Assembly (NCBI GenBank): GCA_928212115.1
Contig: CAKMRJ010005634.1
Coordinates: 128,463,660 to 128,527,659 of the forward strand
DNA: 64,000 nt
Direction: 5' to 3'
DNA from: Lactuca virosa
Taxonomy: Eukaryota; Streptophyta; Magnoliopsida; Asterales; Asteraceae
A model generated the notes under the pieces. It made no database searches. It was not told where the DNA came from and saw only the letters and a list, made by a program, of their open reading frames with translations. Below are positions 12,413 through 23,599 of the stretch, in pieces. The position numbers were made by a program, and so were the translations under genes. Position 1 is the first letter of the stretch. Every line of letters starts with the position of its first letter.

Positions 12413-13893
12413 TGAGACGCATAATGCTGTTTTTACGGGATTTTGACCTGTTTTGGCTGTGGATAATTACCTATAACGTTTTTTTGTCAAAAAATCCGAA
12501 ATTTATCTATATTGGGTGATTATCCTTGCCAAAATAGAAGATAATTGTCAAAATTTAGATAATCTTTTGTTTTATTAGATATAGATTGATTAATTGCAAT
12601 TTAGATTTGAATTATCTTGTGAAAAAGTTTCAATTTCCCCCCTTTAGGTTTTATAGTTTAAATTTGAACTTAAATGTTTTGTTTTTTGAAATTTAAATAG
12701 TTAAACCCTAATGTTTTGAAAAGTTTCAAAACTTGCCCTCTAGTTTTGGAATTTAATTTTTTGATTAAAAGTTAATTTTGAAATATTTAAATTCTAATCC
12801 CAAATGTTTTGGAAAATTTCAAAAACTTGTCCTCAAGTTTTGGAATTAAAAAGTTGATTAAAAGTTTAATTTTGAAATGTTAAATTCTAAAACCCTTGTA
12901 TTTTTGAAAAGTTCAAATTACACCCTTATGGTTTTGTTAATTAATTAAAGTGTATAATTAAAAGAGAGTTAATAAATCCATAAAGTTTTGGTTTACATTT
13001 AATTAAATTAAAAGTATAATTAATTAAATTAGACCACCTAGTATTTTAAAAGTTTAAAATACACCCTATACTATGTATATATGACATTAAAAGTCTAATA
13101 TTATATATGTATAAGTAAACAATCAGTCTTACCGCTAGTAGGCCTCATTCATGAAGCTGGTCTATAAGGGGTGTTTAAGGAAGTTGCCTATAAAATGGCG
13201 ATTGAATGGGTATCCACTCTTACCCACCGCACTCTTGACTAGTGGAGGGTCGTTAGCCGAACGGGTAGGATAGGACGAAACCTTCCATTAAAAGTATAAT
13301 GAAGTACAAAGTAACTACATGCTTTTACAAATTCCCAAATTCTAGTTACTTTAGGCAAAATGTGAAATTGTATGCTAATCCATGAAATTACACTTCGTAC
13401 CCTTGTCAAACGTTAGTGGAGCGTGTGTGGTTAACCGGCACACTAATTTGGGATCGACATTGGTGGCGAAAGGTGGCTCGATGTTTATCATAGATCAATG
13501 GAGCGTGTGTGGCTAACCGACACATTGATTAGGTGATAGTAGCATTGGGTGCACCACATGATTCGTATGGTTATTCACACCTTGTTTGTGATCCTCGGCA
13601 TCGCAGTCGCAAACCTGAAGGGCATAATCGAGATTAAACACGCCATTGAAAAGTTCAATGAATCTCAAAAGATCTAGGAGTTTCAATTCATTTAAAACTT
13701 AAATTTCTTTTTCGTTTTTCATGGTGGAAATTGGTAAATCGTCATTTACCTACCTTCAAATATTCTACAACTAGATTACGGCATCCCTCTTCTAGGTTGT
13801 AGAGTATTGTGTTGGATCCTAGGCTTGATGTCTCATTTGGGTGTTACATCAAGGATTCTTATCAACTGACTTGAATTTTCTCCCGTTTTGTAG
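12413..13893 (+). other. B leader: AT-rich spacer, conserved block and paired hairpins
   Basis: No gene is seen. A block at about 13123-13270 (GTCTTACCGCTAGTA ... AACGGGTAGGATA) is closely matched in element D at 58781-58931. Two hairpins follow: GTGTG/CACAC stem at 13425-13443 with loop GTTAACCGG, and GTGTG/CACAT at 13507-13525 with loop GCTAACCGA. A conserved GATTACGGCATCCC motif lies shortly before gag. The shared layout with D and C points to leader functions such as packaging or dimerisation, which is inference. Confidence 0.65.
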
Positions 13894-14650
13894 ATGTCTG
13901 AATCTAACAATGGTCTTTCCAAATCCATTGGAACAAGCTTTCCAAATGAAGATGATGTTCCAAGATACGATCAAGTAAATGAGAGTCATGCTTCACTTCC
14001 TCCACCTCCTTCAATTGTTCTCCCTGACCCATAAGTTCAAAGGCTTGAAAAGTTCAAGCTCACTCAATCCCTATTGGCAAGTAAGCATGAAGATGGGAAA
14101 CCTGTGTGTGCACACATCTTAGAGATGAGGTCACGCATTGATAGGTTAAGGATGTTGGGTGTCGATATCTCAGAGATGTTGGCTGTTGACTGGGTTCTTC
14201 AGTCACTTCCTGATTCGTATAGTGAGTTCGTAAGGGAGTACTATGCGATGGTTCACGACGTGACCCTCATTGATTTGACCTATTTGCTTATTGCTGCTGA
14301 ATCAGCGATGATTTGGCGCACTGGTCAAGCAAACTTGATTGGTCGATCATACTCCCATACTTCATTGGACACTGACTACATTGGAAGTCTAGAAAAGGCT
14401 GAGATTGTCCCTTGCTATGTACCAAAGGAGTCCATTTGCTTTTACTGCCAAGAGAAGGGGGATTGGAGACGAAGCTGCCCTAGCTACCTGAGAGATCTAA
14501 GAAATGGGAGAGTCAAGACATATGGCTCTACTTCAGGTAAAATCCATTAACTAACTCTATAAGTTCCTAATTTTTTGGCTCTTAATACATGATGTGATAA
14601 GATTACATTTTGATGTTTTTGCAGGATCAAAGAAAAGAAAGGAAACTTAA
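13894..14650 (+). pseudogene. gag: B gag, with an apparent 88-bp intron near its end
   Basis: The ATG at 13894 opens a frame that runs to 14550, with one premature TAA at 14032-14034. The protein matches Copia gag: a helical part with the LQSLPDSYSEFV motif, then a zinc knuckle C-X2-C-X4-X-X4-C at 14437-14478 in which the His is replaced by Asp (codon GAT at 14461). The amino end of gag, with the usual substrate-like NEW motif, is missing, so an internal deletion is likely. GTAAAA at 14537 and TTTTTGCAG ending at 14624 are good splice sites. Joining exon 1 (to 14536) with 14625 gives a short basic tail ending at TAA 14648-14650. Unspliced, the frame stops at 14550. The same arrangement occurs in element D. 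Splicing is inferred from sequence only. Confidence 0.7.
14537..14624 (+). other. candidate gag intron of B
   Basis: 88 bp, CAG|GTAAAA donor and TTTTTGCAG|GA acceptor, AT-rich and T-rich towards the 3' end, with CTAAC and CTTAAT as possible branch sequences. It is homologous in place to the part of D that encodes the protease active site. In B that coding is destroyed, yet the splice signals are intact. Confidence 0.6.
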
Positions 14651-14812
14651 GGAAGAAGCATGTTGAATCTGATCATGAAGAAATGGATTTCGATCGCATG
14701 GATTCATAGATCAGATTTTTTGAGCTGCTACTTTAGAGTTAGGGTAGATTGCTAAGAAATATGTAATAGCATAGTTTTTCAGTTGAATTGCATTGTAAGG
14801 ACAAGTTTTTCT

Positions 14813-14828
14813 GCAATAAAATAAATTT
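14813..14828 (+). terminator. possible early poly(A) signal after B gag
   Basis: Overlapping AATAAA motifs in GCAATAAAATAAATTTTG, about 165 bases after the short second exon, preceded by T-rich and TGTAA sequences. It could end a short gag RNA. A motif this short is common in AT-rich DNA, so confidence is low. Confidence 0.35.
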
Positions 14829-17665
14829 TGAGTTTTATCTTATTTATTTATCCTTACAATGGCGTGTATGAAAAAATTGATGTTTGAATGTTTCCATTAT
14901 TAGCAATGATGGATTTGATTCTTAATTGTGTTATTTGTGGAAATGTTGAGAATTTACCAAATAGGGAGAGTTTCTCATCACCCAAGTTTCAATTGGATAG
15001 AAACTTGGAATCATGCAACCTGCATTGTGTGATGAATGAGAAACTTCATATTTGAAAATTAGACTAATTCTTTGACAAAGTGTCAAGTGAAGGACTAAGA
15101 GATCGAGTACACTAGGTTGTGCGTCGATCAAGTCCACCACAAGAGTAATAAAGATATCCGTCACGATTTACTAAAGTTTAGTAAATATGGTTATACTTAT
15201 AAGATTGAGTATAATTCTGAGTTGATTGAAAGAGTTTCAATTAATAGCAGAACGAATAAGAAGAATCTAGTAGGCAGAAAGATAAAAGTTTCTCTATTCT
15301 AAGAAGAAGGGAGAGTAACTTTTATTGTGTTTTATGATAGGTCTTAATGATTAAGAACCATGTCTCAGTTGATCCTCTAAGTGAGTCTTAGTGCAATTGC
15401 ATGTCTAAGAAGAGCAATCGAGAATTGTAGAAATGGTTGAATCAAGAAGTCAATCATACTTCGTTCCAATATCAAGTCTTAGAGTCAAGATTGTGACATG
15501 AGTGACAAGTCTTAAGTATGTTTGTAACACTTATCAAATGTAGAATAAAAAAGTTTCTTATTCTTGTACATTTGAAATTGGTAAGTTGTGATGTCTTGAA
15601 TAAGACAAAGACCAACTAGGACCAATTGAGTGAAGTGTTAAACTTGATAAGAAGCTACACTAACTCTTGAATATTTGTTATGTTAAGGAGTCAGTGGGAG
15701 TCTGAAATGTCTTGAAACGTTTCAAGAACAAATTCAAGAATAAACCAATAGTTAATCACTAGCACACGACTTGAGGTTGGCAACCTATCGTGTTGACATA
15801 ATTTTGTTTTTGTGCAATTCCAGATTGAGTTAACTATGTATGTGAGTTCCATGAGTTCTCATTTGAATGCATAGAGGCAAGCACCTTGATCAATGGAAAG
15901 TACATTGATATGTAGGGGTGAGTTGCTAAACAACTTGGAAGACATGGTGGGCATTTGTGTTACCATAAGGCAAGAAAGCAAGATTGAACAAGTTCAATCG
16001 ATATGAGTTGGATTTGTCACAAACATTGTCTTATGATTGTTGTTATGACAAATTCACATGGATAGGAACACTTACACTTTAAAATCTAAGTGTCGTAAGG
16101 TTTCTCTCCATCATGAAAATGGTTGTGAGGAAATGTTTTCACTAAGAGAGATTTTAAGAAGATTGCAATTGTGAAAATTGTATTCTCAAATTCGATTATG
16201 ATTACGACATCCCTTTTCATGGTTCGAATTGTGAGATTTGGCAATTAGTCTGAACATTTGGGACTTAGTAACATAAGTTATAAATTTGTTTAGACACACA
16301 TGTAAGCTTTCTAAGGCAAAGGTGTATGAAGTTAAGAAACTTAGATAAAGGCTTATCAAAGCATCAGGTATTAGAAATATGAACTTAAGGAATTCAATAA
16401 GCATTGTCTTCTGGAAGTTCCATTGTTTTCTGAATACATGTCAAAGCTAGTGGGAGCATAAGTGTTATGCCAATAAGGAAATAATTATCATGTTAGCGGG
16501 AGCATGATTATTATGGTAAGTATTGCAAGTTAGCAATATTAATTATAGAAAACAAAGATTCACTTTGCCAAGTTATAGGGGTTGAAAAGTTGTTTTGATA
16601 TAATTAAGGGAGAGAATATTATACTTCATTTCAAATCTAAAGGCTTAGATTGTGGAATTTTAATCAAATTTAGTCAAATATATATGAATGTTGTGTTAGA
16701 ATGGTTCAACATGAGGAAATTCTATATATGGAAAGGACAATTGCATTCTCAAAATTTGGTTATGATTACGGCATCCCTTTTCATAATCAAAATTGTGAGA
16801 ACATGGCAATTAGAATATTATAACAGAAGACTGGTAAAGTATCACGTCTTCATGTGAGACATTATCAATCGTGTTCTATACGTTTTGGGTATAGGATCGA
16901 TTGCATATGCCATAATACTCAACCGTTCTAATTTTCCAAGTGCCTGGGGCATTAAGAGGGAAAAGGACTAGAACCAAGTTTGAATAAAATAATTAAACAA
17001 CTGTCAAAGGACGATCTGAGGTTCGCCAAGGATTTGTTGCTTATGAGTAGTTGGAAGTATAGTATTGGATGGACCATGTTGACATTATTTTGAATAAATA
17101 AGATTCTATTTAGAATGAGTTGTCATATGGCAAATATGGAAATGTTTCCATATTGGGAGTTGGAAATTGAGAATTTATGTCTAGATTAGAAAATTTTATG
17201 CAAAAGGATGTTCAAAGGAATGTACTTTGAGAGACATCACATCTATAGAATTGTTTGTAACAATTTCTGATAGAGACATTGTAATTTCATTGGCCAAGTC
17301 TTGGTGACTTTTGTGCTATGACTTTGCGAAAGGATCGTTGCATAAAATGTTAGAATCTAACGTATTCTTGTAGTGTCAAGAACCTTGTGTTCTTACACTA
17401 ACGATGAGGATTAGGAATTGTGAAATGAGCATCATTGGAAAAGTTTTCAATTGATCTATTTCACAAAGCATGGACCATAGGAAACAAAGTGTGCATGCTT
17501 GGACCATGGGACAATTGTTGTTGTAATTCAAGTAATGAGTTGATCATCCGAAACATTAAATGATAAACAATGAGTAATCAATATGGTGGTTAAATAAAAG
17601 TTTTTTATTTACTCTCACAAGTTTGGGGCCATATAGGATTAAGTATTATTGTTGTGTTTCAGTTT
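14829..17665 (+). pseudogene. decayed pol region of B
   Basis: No long frame remains. Around 14858-14875 a GGCGTGTATG block resembles the pre-integrase part of D (60850). A readable piece at 15150-15290 (YGYTYKI then a Glu-Leu-Ile-Glu-Arg run) aligns with the integrase of D near 61210. Repeated AGTGGGAGCAT and AGCGGGAGCAT pieces at 16450 and 16498 recall the Ala-Ser-Gly-Ser segment of RT. A duplicated stretch (TTATGATTACG-CATCCCTTTTCAT at about 16195 and 16758) lies in between. The remainder is too altered to assign. Confidence 0.5.
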
Positions 17666-18281
17666 GCATGTTTTGACTTCCACAATAACTGGGTTATTCG
17701 AACCTCCACAGTCGGTCATACGTTGGAAGTAGGTATGAAGGAAGACTGTCATGAATCTGTCTGTAGATTGTCTAAGTGTTTAGACATAGCACAAGTTTGC
17801 TGAAGAGTTCAAGAGTGCTTTGATAAGATTAAAGTATTGGATTAAACCCATGCTCACTTAAATCACTTCATGGATTTATCATGAGTAATTGTGAGACGAT
17901 AACATTGTATATTCTTGAAACCGAGACGTGTGAGTTGTTATTTGTTGGTCGGTTGCGCATTGATAATAAGAAAACGCACCAGTAACTTGGTGTTATAAAA
18001 CTTATTGTTGTGTGTGATTCGATCAGTAAATGCAAGCGAGCATTTGAGTCGAAGTTTATCCATTCCTTTTACCCAAAGTGGGATAAAAGCGATATCTGTG
18101 GGCCCCTCGATGATTTAGTGATGACACCCTAAGCGCTTGGCCAAGCCAGGACTAAGTTGATGTGTTCAATTGTAGTCTGTTGTCAGTCGTCATAAATCGG
18201 AAGTCGGGAAATAGTATAGAGAGAATAATCAAATTCATGTCTTGTGTCTATACGATATCTTGAGAATGGAGGATTATATGA
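17666..18281 (+). other. conserved 3' non-coding block of B (interrupted by T)
   Basis: From GCATGTTTTGACTTCC to the T insertion, the sequence matches the 3' parts of C (55395 on) and D (63731 on). Shared marks are CACAGTCGGTCATA, GACTGTCATGA, CTTCATGGATTTAT and GGGCCCCTCGATGATTT. The block resumes at 29901 with a DPLSKG-like remnant and ends at the polypurine tract before 30026. Confidence 0.75.
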
Positions 18282-18479
18282 TGTGACAACCCGAAATTTT
18301 CATTTGTATAAACTCTACAGTCAAGCACTACAAATAATAGAAAAATTCATTTTTGTAAATTTTTAGCCGGTTTAAAGTCCGTTTGGGTGTTTTTAATATA
18401 AATTCGTCAAACGAACAAATAAAAGGAAGTATCTTCTAAGAAGTAATGTGTAACAAATAAACATTTCACACCATAACAA

Positions 18480-19335
18480 GGTGTTTACGGCCAAACTTTG
18501 GGAGTTTGGGCAGTAAACTCCTCTTGGCCGTGAACTCATGCTTAAGGAATGAGTTTACTCCTCATTTCCTCACTTCTCACTTCCAAGCTCAAGAACACCC
18601 ACATTTCTCTCTCAAGTATCATAACATATTTCTTCCAATCTTCCAAAAATGTAAGTGTTTCTTCTCTTGATTTCTTGTTATAACACTTCATCTAGTAGTT
18701 ATACATGATTTCATCCATGAAATCTTCTCTTTTTCATAGATCTTCAAGTGTTCTTCAAAACACCAAGAACACCAAGAACTCAGACTAGTGTTTTTGGGCC
18801 TTAAACACTCTTGCAAGCTTTCTATAAGTAAGTACACCCCTCTTAACTAGTTATGTGCTTAGATTACTTGCTAAACCATTGAAAAACACCAAGAATCCCC
18901 GAGAACACATGGGTTTACGGCCAAGGCAATCTCCTTGGACCGTAAACACCATTAGGTGGTGCATAAGTGCCACCATTACCTTCTAGGGCTTGGATATTGG
19001 ACTAGAACCTTGCATGCATGAGCTAAGGACCTTAAACCACGAAATGGTAGGAGTTACCATGGGTTTACGGCCGTAAACGCACTAGGACCGTAAACCCTAA
19101 GCCGTAAACTCCATGGGAGTTGGTCCTTGGGCCGTAAACTCTAATAAGGGGGCCATTATGAGCCCTAGTCCCTTCTAAAGCCTTGGAACCAAGTCTAGAA
19201 CCCTTCCCACTTGAACTAAGGACCTTGAACATCAAAATGGTAGAAGTTACCATGGGTTTACGGCCGTAAACCCATTAGGGCCGCAAACCCTAGGCCGTAA
19301 ACTCATGGAGAGCTTACTCTTGGACAGTAAACTCA
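18480..19335. repeat. cluster of GTTTACGG / CCGTAAAC motifs with perfect dyads
   Basis: About a dozen copies of GTTTACGGCC or its complement. Two are joined into the perfect 16-bp palindrome GTTTACGGCCGTAAAC, at 19062-19077 and near 19257-19272. The 3' LTR repeats the cluster at 27118-27960, where the second palindrome is degraded to GTTTACGGTCGTAAAC. Confidence 0.85.
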
Positions 19336-20156
19336 AAAGCAAAGCCCTAGAACCCCTAGATGCAACCCTATGTGCTTCTAACACTTGAATCAAAGTGTTT
19401 TTCTACGTCCTAGAGTGTCCTTACTTGATTAATTAGTTGTTAAATGACTAATTAGATACATATATGTGTCATTACATGTTAAATAGGATCCGTGTGTGTG
19501 TACAAGTCTTCACTTGACACTTAGCATCCTACCCGATACTTCCATCCAAATCACTCACTGCAGGTGAGTTCATACCCCGTAATCAACCTTTGAAATGATT
19601 TTAAATGCTTTTAGGGGGGGGGGGGAATACAAGTTGAAACATTCTAGTTATTGCTTTAATCACATGTGATTAATAAGTAGAACATACAGAAAGATTTACT
19701 ATTACTTTCAAATTGCTATCAAACTTACGGATTTCAAGCACTTCAAAACCTTTTATTAAACTCTTTTGGATGCTAAAACTGTTTTCAAACTCTTTTAAAC
19801 TTACATTATTTTCAAACGCATATCTACAACAATATATTTATATAAGTAAGACTTGAAGGACTTAGGACTGATAGCTCACCTTATTTCTTGTTCCTTGTTT
19901 GGTTGTGGACTTAGGGTATCCTGTTATTTGTTCGAATGTCGTTGAAATCTTAGTTATATATCATATATATGTGTTGGATATAAAAGCTTTCACTTCAGTT
20001 CAGTGCCTTTGAGTAATGAAGGCATACAAACAATATTACTATTTAACTATAATAGGTATAGTAAAGGGATTACTACTCACTATTACTATTACGACGATAC
20101 ATACAAGAGTCAGCACATTTACGAGTCACCACATAAGTACTACATTGAGAAACAAT

Positions 20157-20275
20157 ACATACTATACACTATACAAGAGCACACTATACACTATACAAGA
20201 GAACACTATACACTATACAAGAGAACATACTATACACTATACAAGGGAATATACTATACACTAGTACAGAGAAAA
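20157..20275. repeat. short tandem repeat, 21-23 bp period
   Basis: About five copies of an ACTATACACTATACAAGAGA-type unit. The 3' LTR has the same array at 28803-28912. The open frames crossing it are repeat artefacts. Confidence 0.9.
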
Positions 20276-20838
20276 TATTACTACCCTATGAGTTACTACA
20301 CAAAAATTTGAATACTATAACAGAATGTGACATACTACTTCTCGATACGACACTGCATTGTTGTATCACTTTGTAACCAGAGTCTCCTGGAGGGAGAGCG
20401 GGCATTGTGTGTATAGATCTATACGGGACAGACACTCCCACATCCCGACTGCTATACTATTTACAAACATTTGAAATCAGTTACTACATTTACACTACGT
20501 TGTTACAAACATTTTCATACAAGCAATGACACTAAATACTTATGAACTCACCAGCTTTGTGCTGATAAACTCTTTCAAAATAACTTGTATTCTCAGGTCA
20601 TCAGTAGACAGGTATCGATGAAGCTTTTGAGAAGATGGAGCACATACAAGACTCATCTTTTATTTTGGATTGTACATTTTTGGTCTTATATACTACAGAA
20701 CACGATTGTATTAAAATTATTATATTAATGCAATGGATGTTGTTGCTTGTCTTTACTATTATGCATTGTTATGATCATGTACATGACTTCCTCCACCCCA
20801 GAAAGTTTCCGCCGTTCCGGTTTTGGGGTGTGACAGAT

Positions 20839-20850
20839 TGGTATCAGAGC
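20839..20850 (+). promoter_or_regulatory. primer binding site of T
   Basis: TGGTATCAGAGC, three bases after the LTR end, matches the initiator Met tRNA. It is the usual primer of this group. Confidence 0.92.
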
Positions 20851-21321
20851 ATTGTTTATAGTCAATCAAGTATATCAACCCATAAAAGATATACAAACTA
20901 TAAACGCATCGGGATTAAAACACTCTGACCAAGAATTTATACTTTTAAATAATAGAATATTTAACTAAGTATATATACATCTATTCATACCAGGGTCAGT
21001 ATCATACAAGATCAGAACAAAAGTATTACGATTGTTGAACAACACGATTAGGCTTAGAGACATATAGTCAAATCTAGGGGGATATAGCCTGATCAACTAT
21101 ATTTTCCGAGGAGTGACTAGCATGTGCCTAAGAATGATGGTGATGTTGCAACAAGTCTAAAAGCTTACCAATACCACTACAACGAGAACATTAGAACAGA
21201 ACATAAACCTAAAATACTATAGGAGTATTTTGTGTTACTATAAATACTTGTGTGCAAACTAAAAAGGATTCTCATTAGTACGTCTATTAACTATTCTTTT
21301 CCCCATTCTCGCGTAGATAAC

Positions 21322-21951
21322 ATGGCTGGCTTCCATCTCCCTGGCGATTCGTATTATCCCAACCAAGGCATTGGTGGGTGGCTTGATGAGGAGCCAGAAG
21401 ATGATCACCCAATCCCTTTGGATGATCACCTCGCAGAAGGCTTTTCGTATGGCTCCGACTCCGAACCAGAGGTCAACAACCTACCCCAAGAAGGTCAAGT
21501 CCCAAACCTCAACCCCTGTCCAGCTTTTCAAGGTCCCACACCCTTGTGGGCAACAAACTTGAACCGTTGGAGCGATGAGCAGGGTCAGCCTTTACCTTTC
21601 AACGGAGACCGAAGCTTTTACAACATAAGCGAGGGAGGCTCCGCTGACCGAGTCCTACCCATCACGGTCCGTAGGATTGCTCGGAATGACGAACAAGGTC
21701 GTGCAGCTATCGACCGAGTAATGGAAGTTGATGCCAACTCCGGCGTTAATACCGTCCGCATTCGCCAACTTGAAGAGGCTATGGAAAGGACTAGGAGGAC
21801 CAACGAAGCTTTGCAGCAACAGCAAGCTGCATCCCGAGCCGAAGTCATGGAACTCCGAGTGTGTCAGAGGGCGCATGAGCGACATCTTCAGGAAGTTGTA
21901 CGTCAGCTGGCAGATCTGAGGGTTCGTCCGAGGGATACCCATCGCCGGTAG
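21322..21951 (+). CDS. extra ORF upstream of gag in T, function unknown
   Basis: An open frame of 209 residues lies between primer site and gag, opened by ATG 21322 (the frame extends 24 codons upstream, but the residues after this Met look more like a protein start). The first 40 residues are rich in Gly, Tyr and acidic residues (MAGFHLPGDSYYPNQ start). The middle is Pro- and Asn-rich. Residues about 150-205 are rich in Glu, Arg, Gln and Leu with heptad-like spacing (LEEAMERTRRTNEALQQQQ), so a coiled coil is likely. No zinc knuckle or enzyme motif is present. Its intact frame, in an element whose gag and pol carry stops, suggests either a real product or chance. I recall similar proteins in Asteraceae annotation, without a known role. 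Confidence 0.6.
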   Translation: MAGFHLPGDSYYPNQGIGGWLDEEPEDDHPIPLDDHLAEGFSYGSDSEPEVNNLPQEGQVPNLNPCPAFQGPTPLWATNLNRWSDEQGQPLPFNGDRSFYNISEGGSADRVLPITVRRIARNDEQGRAAIDRVMEVDANSGVNTVRIRQLEEAMERTRRTNEALQQQQAASRAEVMELRVCQRAHERHLQEVVRQLADLRVRPRDTHRR

Positions 21952-22327
21952 AAGATGTCAACTCGTCTTTTCTTTTGGGATTAAGAAATAGCCTTTCTTT
22001 TCTGTGCCTATGTAGCACTTGTCTGTAAAATATTCCTATCATTCAAAGTACTCTAACTGGACTTCTAAGCTGCCAACATTTTCCCTTATGGTTTGATGTA
22101 AGACCTACTATTAGGTCAATTTTCCCGAACTCATTTTACATCATTAATACCAGTAGTATTGGCAGTTATCTAATCTATTGGGAAGTCCTTACTCTTGTGT
22201 TTCCCTACCCTATTGATATGCTTCTATCTAATAGATGGACTATGGTGATTTAGTCCATGAAACACTCTCATCATACTTGCAATTTATTCTTACTATTATC
22301 ATCATTTCTATAAACTTGCAGTCAAAG
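21952..22327 (+). other. T spacer between extra ORF and gag
   Basis: 376 bases of AT-rich non-coding DNA with no recognisable motif. A short pyrimidine-rich run just precedes the gag start. Confidence 0.6.
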
Positions 22328-23599
22328 ATGCCGCCTCGTCAGCGTCCGACCAGGGGCAGATCTGCAAATCAAACTCCACCGCCACCACCCCCTCCGCAGT
22401 TCGATGCGATGATGTTTTAGGCAGCTGTGACCGCAGCCATGGCTCAAGTAAACTCTGGTGGTGCAAGTGGAGCTTGAACTGGCACAACCTCTAGCCATGG
22501 TGAAATCCACCCACGTACACGGGAGTGTACCTATAAAGATTTCATCAACTGCAAACCAACGTACTTCAACGGAACCGGAGGGATCATTGAACTGTCCCAA
22601 TGGATCGAGAGAACAGAAGCAATCTTCGAGATGTGCTCATGCCCTGAAGGAAGCAAGATAAAGTTTGCTGCTTGCACCTTCACCGAAAGGGCCCTGACGT
22701 GGTGGAATGGCCATGTCAAATCACTCTCACTGGTAGCAGCTAATGTCATGGGCTGGGATACACTGAAAGACCTAATGACAAGGGAGTACTGCCCGAGGGG
22801 CGAAATTCAGAAGCTCAAGGAGGAACTGTGGAACCTCAAAATAAAGGGTTCCGACATAGTGGCTTATACAACCAGGTTCTGCGACCCGGTGACTCTATGT
22901 CTCAACATGGTCCCCACCGAAAGCAAGAAAATCGAAAGATACATATGGGGTCTAGTACCCCCATATCGAGGGAACGTTCTAGCATCACACCCTGCGACCT
23001 TTGATAGTGCCAAGGAATTGGCCCAAAGGCTCATCGATCACGAGGTTCCTTCTACTCCAACAACAACTACAATGACTACCCCTGCACCAATAAAAACAAC
23101 TGACAACAAGAGGAAGCGTTGGGACCGAAAGAAGAGCAAATCAGCTCAACCCTCTTCCAAGGACCAACAGACGGTGGCTGTCCATGCTGCCACTACTCCT
23201 GCTGCCCCTGTACCAACCAAACCATATGCAAGGAGCCTACCCAAGTGCACCAAGTGCTCTTTCCATCATAACGGCCCCTGCCGGGAAATGCACTGCACTA
23301 ATTGCGACCGGAAGGGCCATACCGCCCGGTTTTGCAGAACACCACCCAAACCTATCACCCAGGTTCCCGGTGCAGGAGTGAGCCATGCCTGCTACGGGTG
23401 CGGTGAGACAGGGCACTTCAAAAGAAACTGCCCTAAAGCTGGGAATGCGGGAGGAGTAGGGAGACTACTTGCTATTAGCCACAATGAAGCAGTAGCAGAC
23501 CCCACAGTAGTCACGGGTACGTTCCTTCTCGATAACTCATATGCTTGTATCCTATTTGATAGTGGAGCAGAGAGGAGCTTCGTAAACCAAAAATTTTAA
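22328..23599 (+). pseudogene. gag: T gag, with protease start
   Basis: Starts MPPRQRPTRG at 22328, the usual basic start of Tekay gag, followed by a Pro run. Early stops (TAG 22418-22420 and TGA near 22475) and a frameshift before 22631 break it. From 22631 the frame is open for 322 residues. It holds the gag core with the ALTWWNGHV motif, a basic Lys/Arg/Ser/Thr linker, and a Cys-His region of a CTKC-type knuckle plus two C-X2-C-X4-H-X4-C knuckles (CTNC and CYGC). The protease motif LFDSGAERSF follows, and the frame ends in TAA at 23597-23599. Gag coats the RNA and forms the particle. The knuckles bind RNA. Confidence 0.88.

Larger units (their letters stand above)
18282..20835 (+). repeat. 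T 5' LTR
   Basis: 2554 bp. Relative to the 3' LTR it lacks about 0.4 kb between GACTGCTA and TACTATTTAC (junction at about 20452), and has about 29 bases more near 19434-19462. It contains the GTTTACGG dyad cluster and a 21-23 bp tandem array. Confidence 0.95.

Noticed and set aside
20003..20311. Two overlapping Tyr/Thr/His-rich open frames
   Set aside because: Caused by the 21-23 bp tandem repeat having no stops in two frames.
21618..21848. Minus-strand open frame opposite the extra ORF of T
   Set aside because: Antisense shadow of a codon-biased plus-strand frame; no start context or domain.
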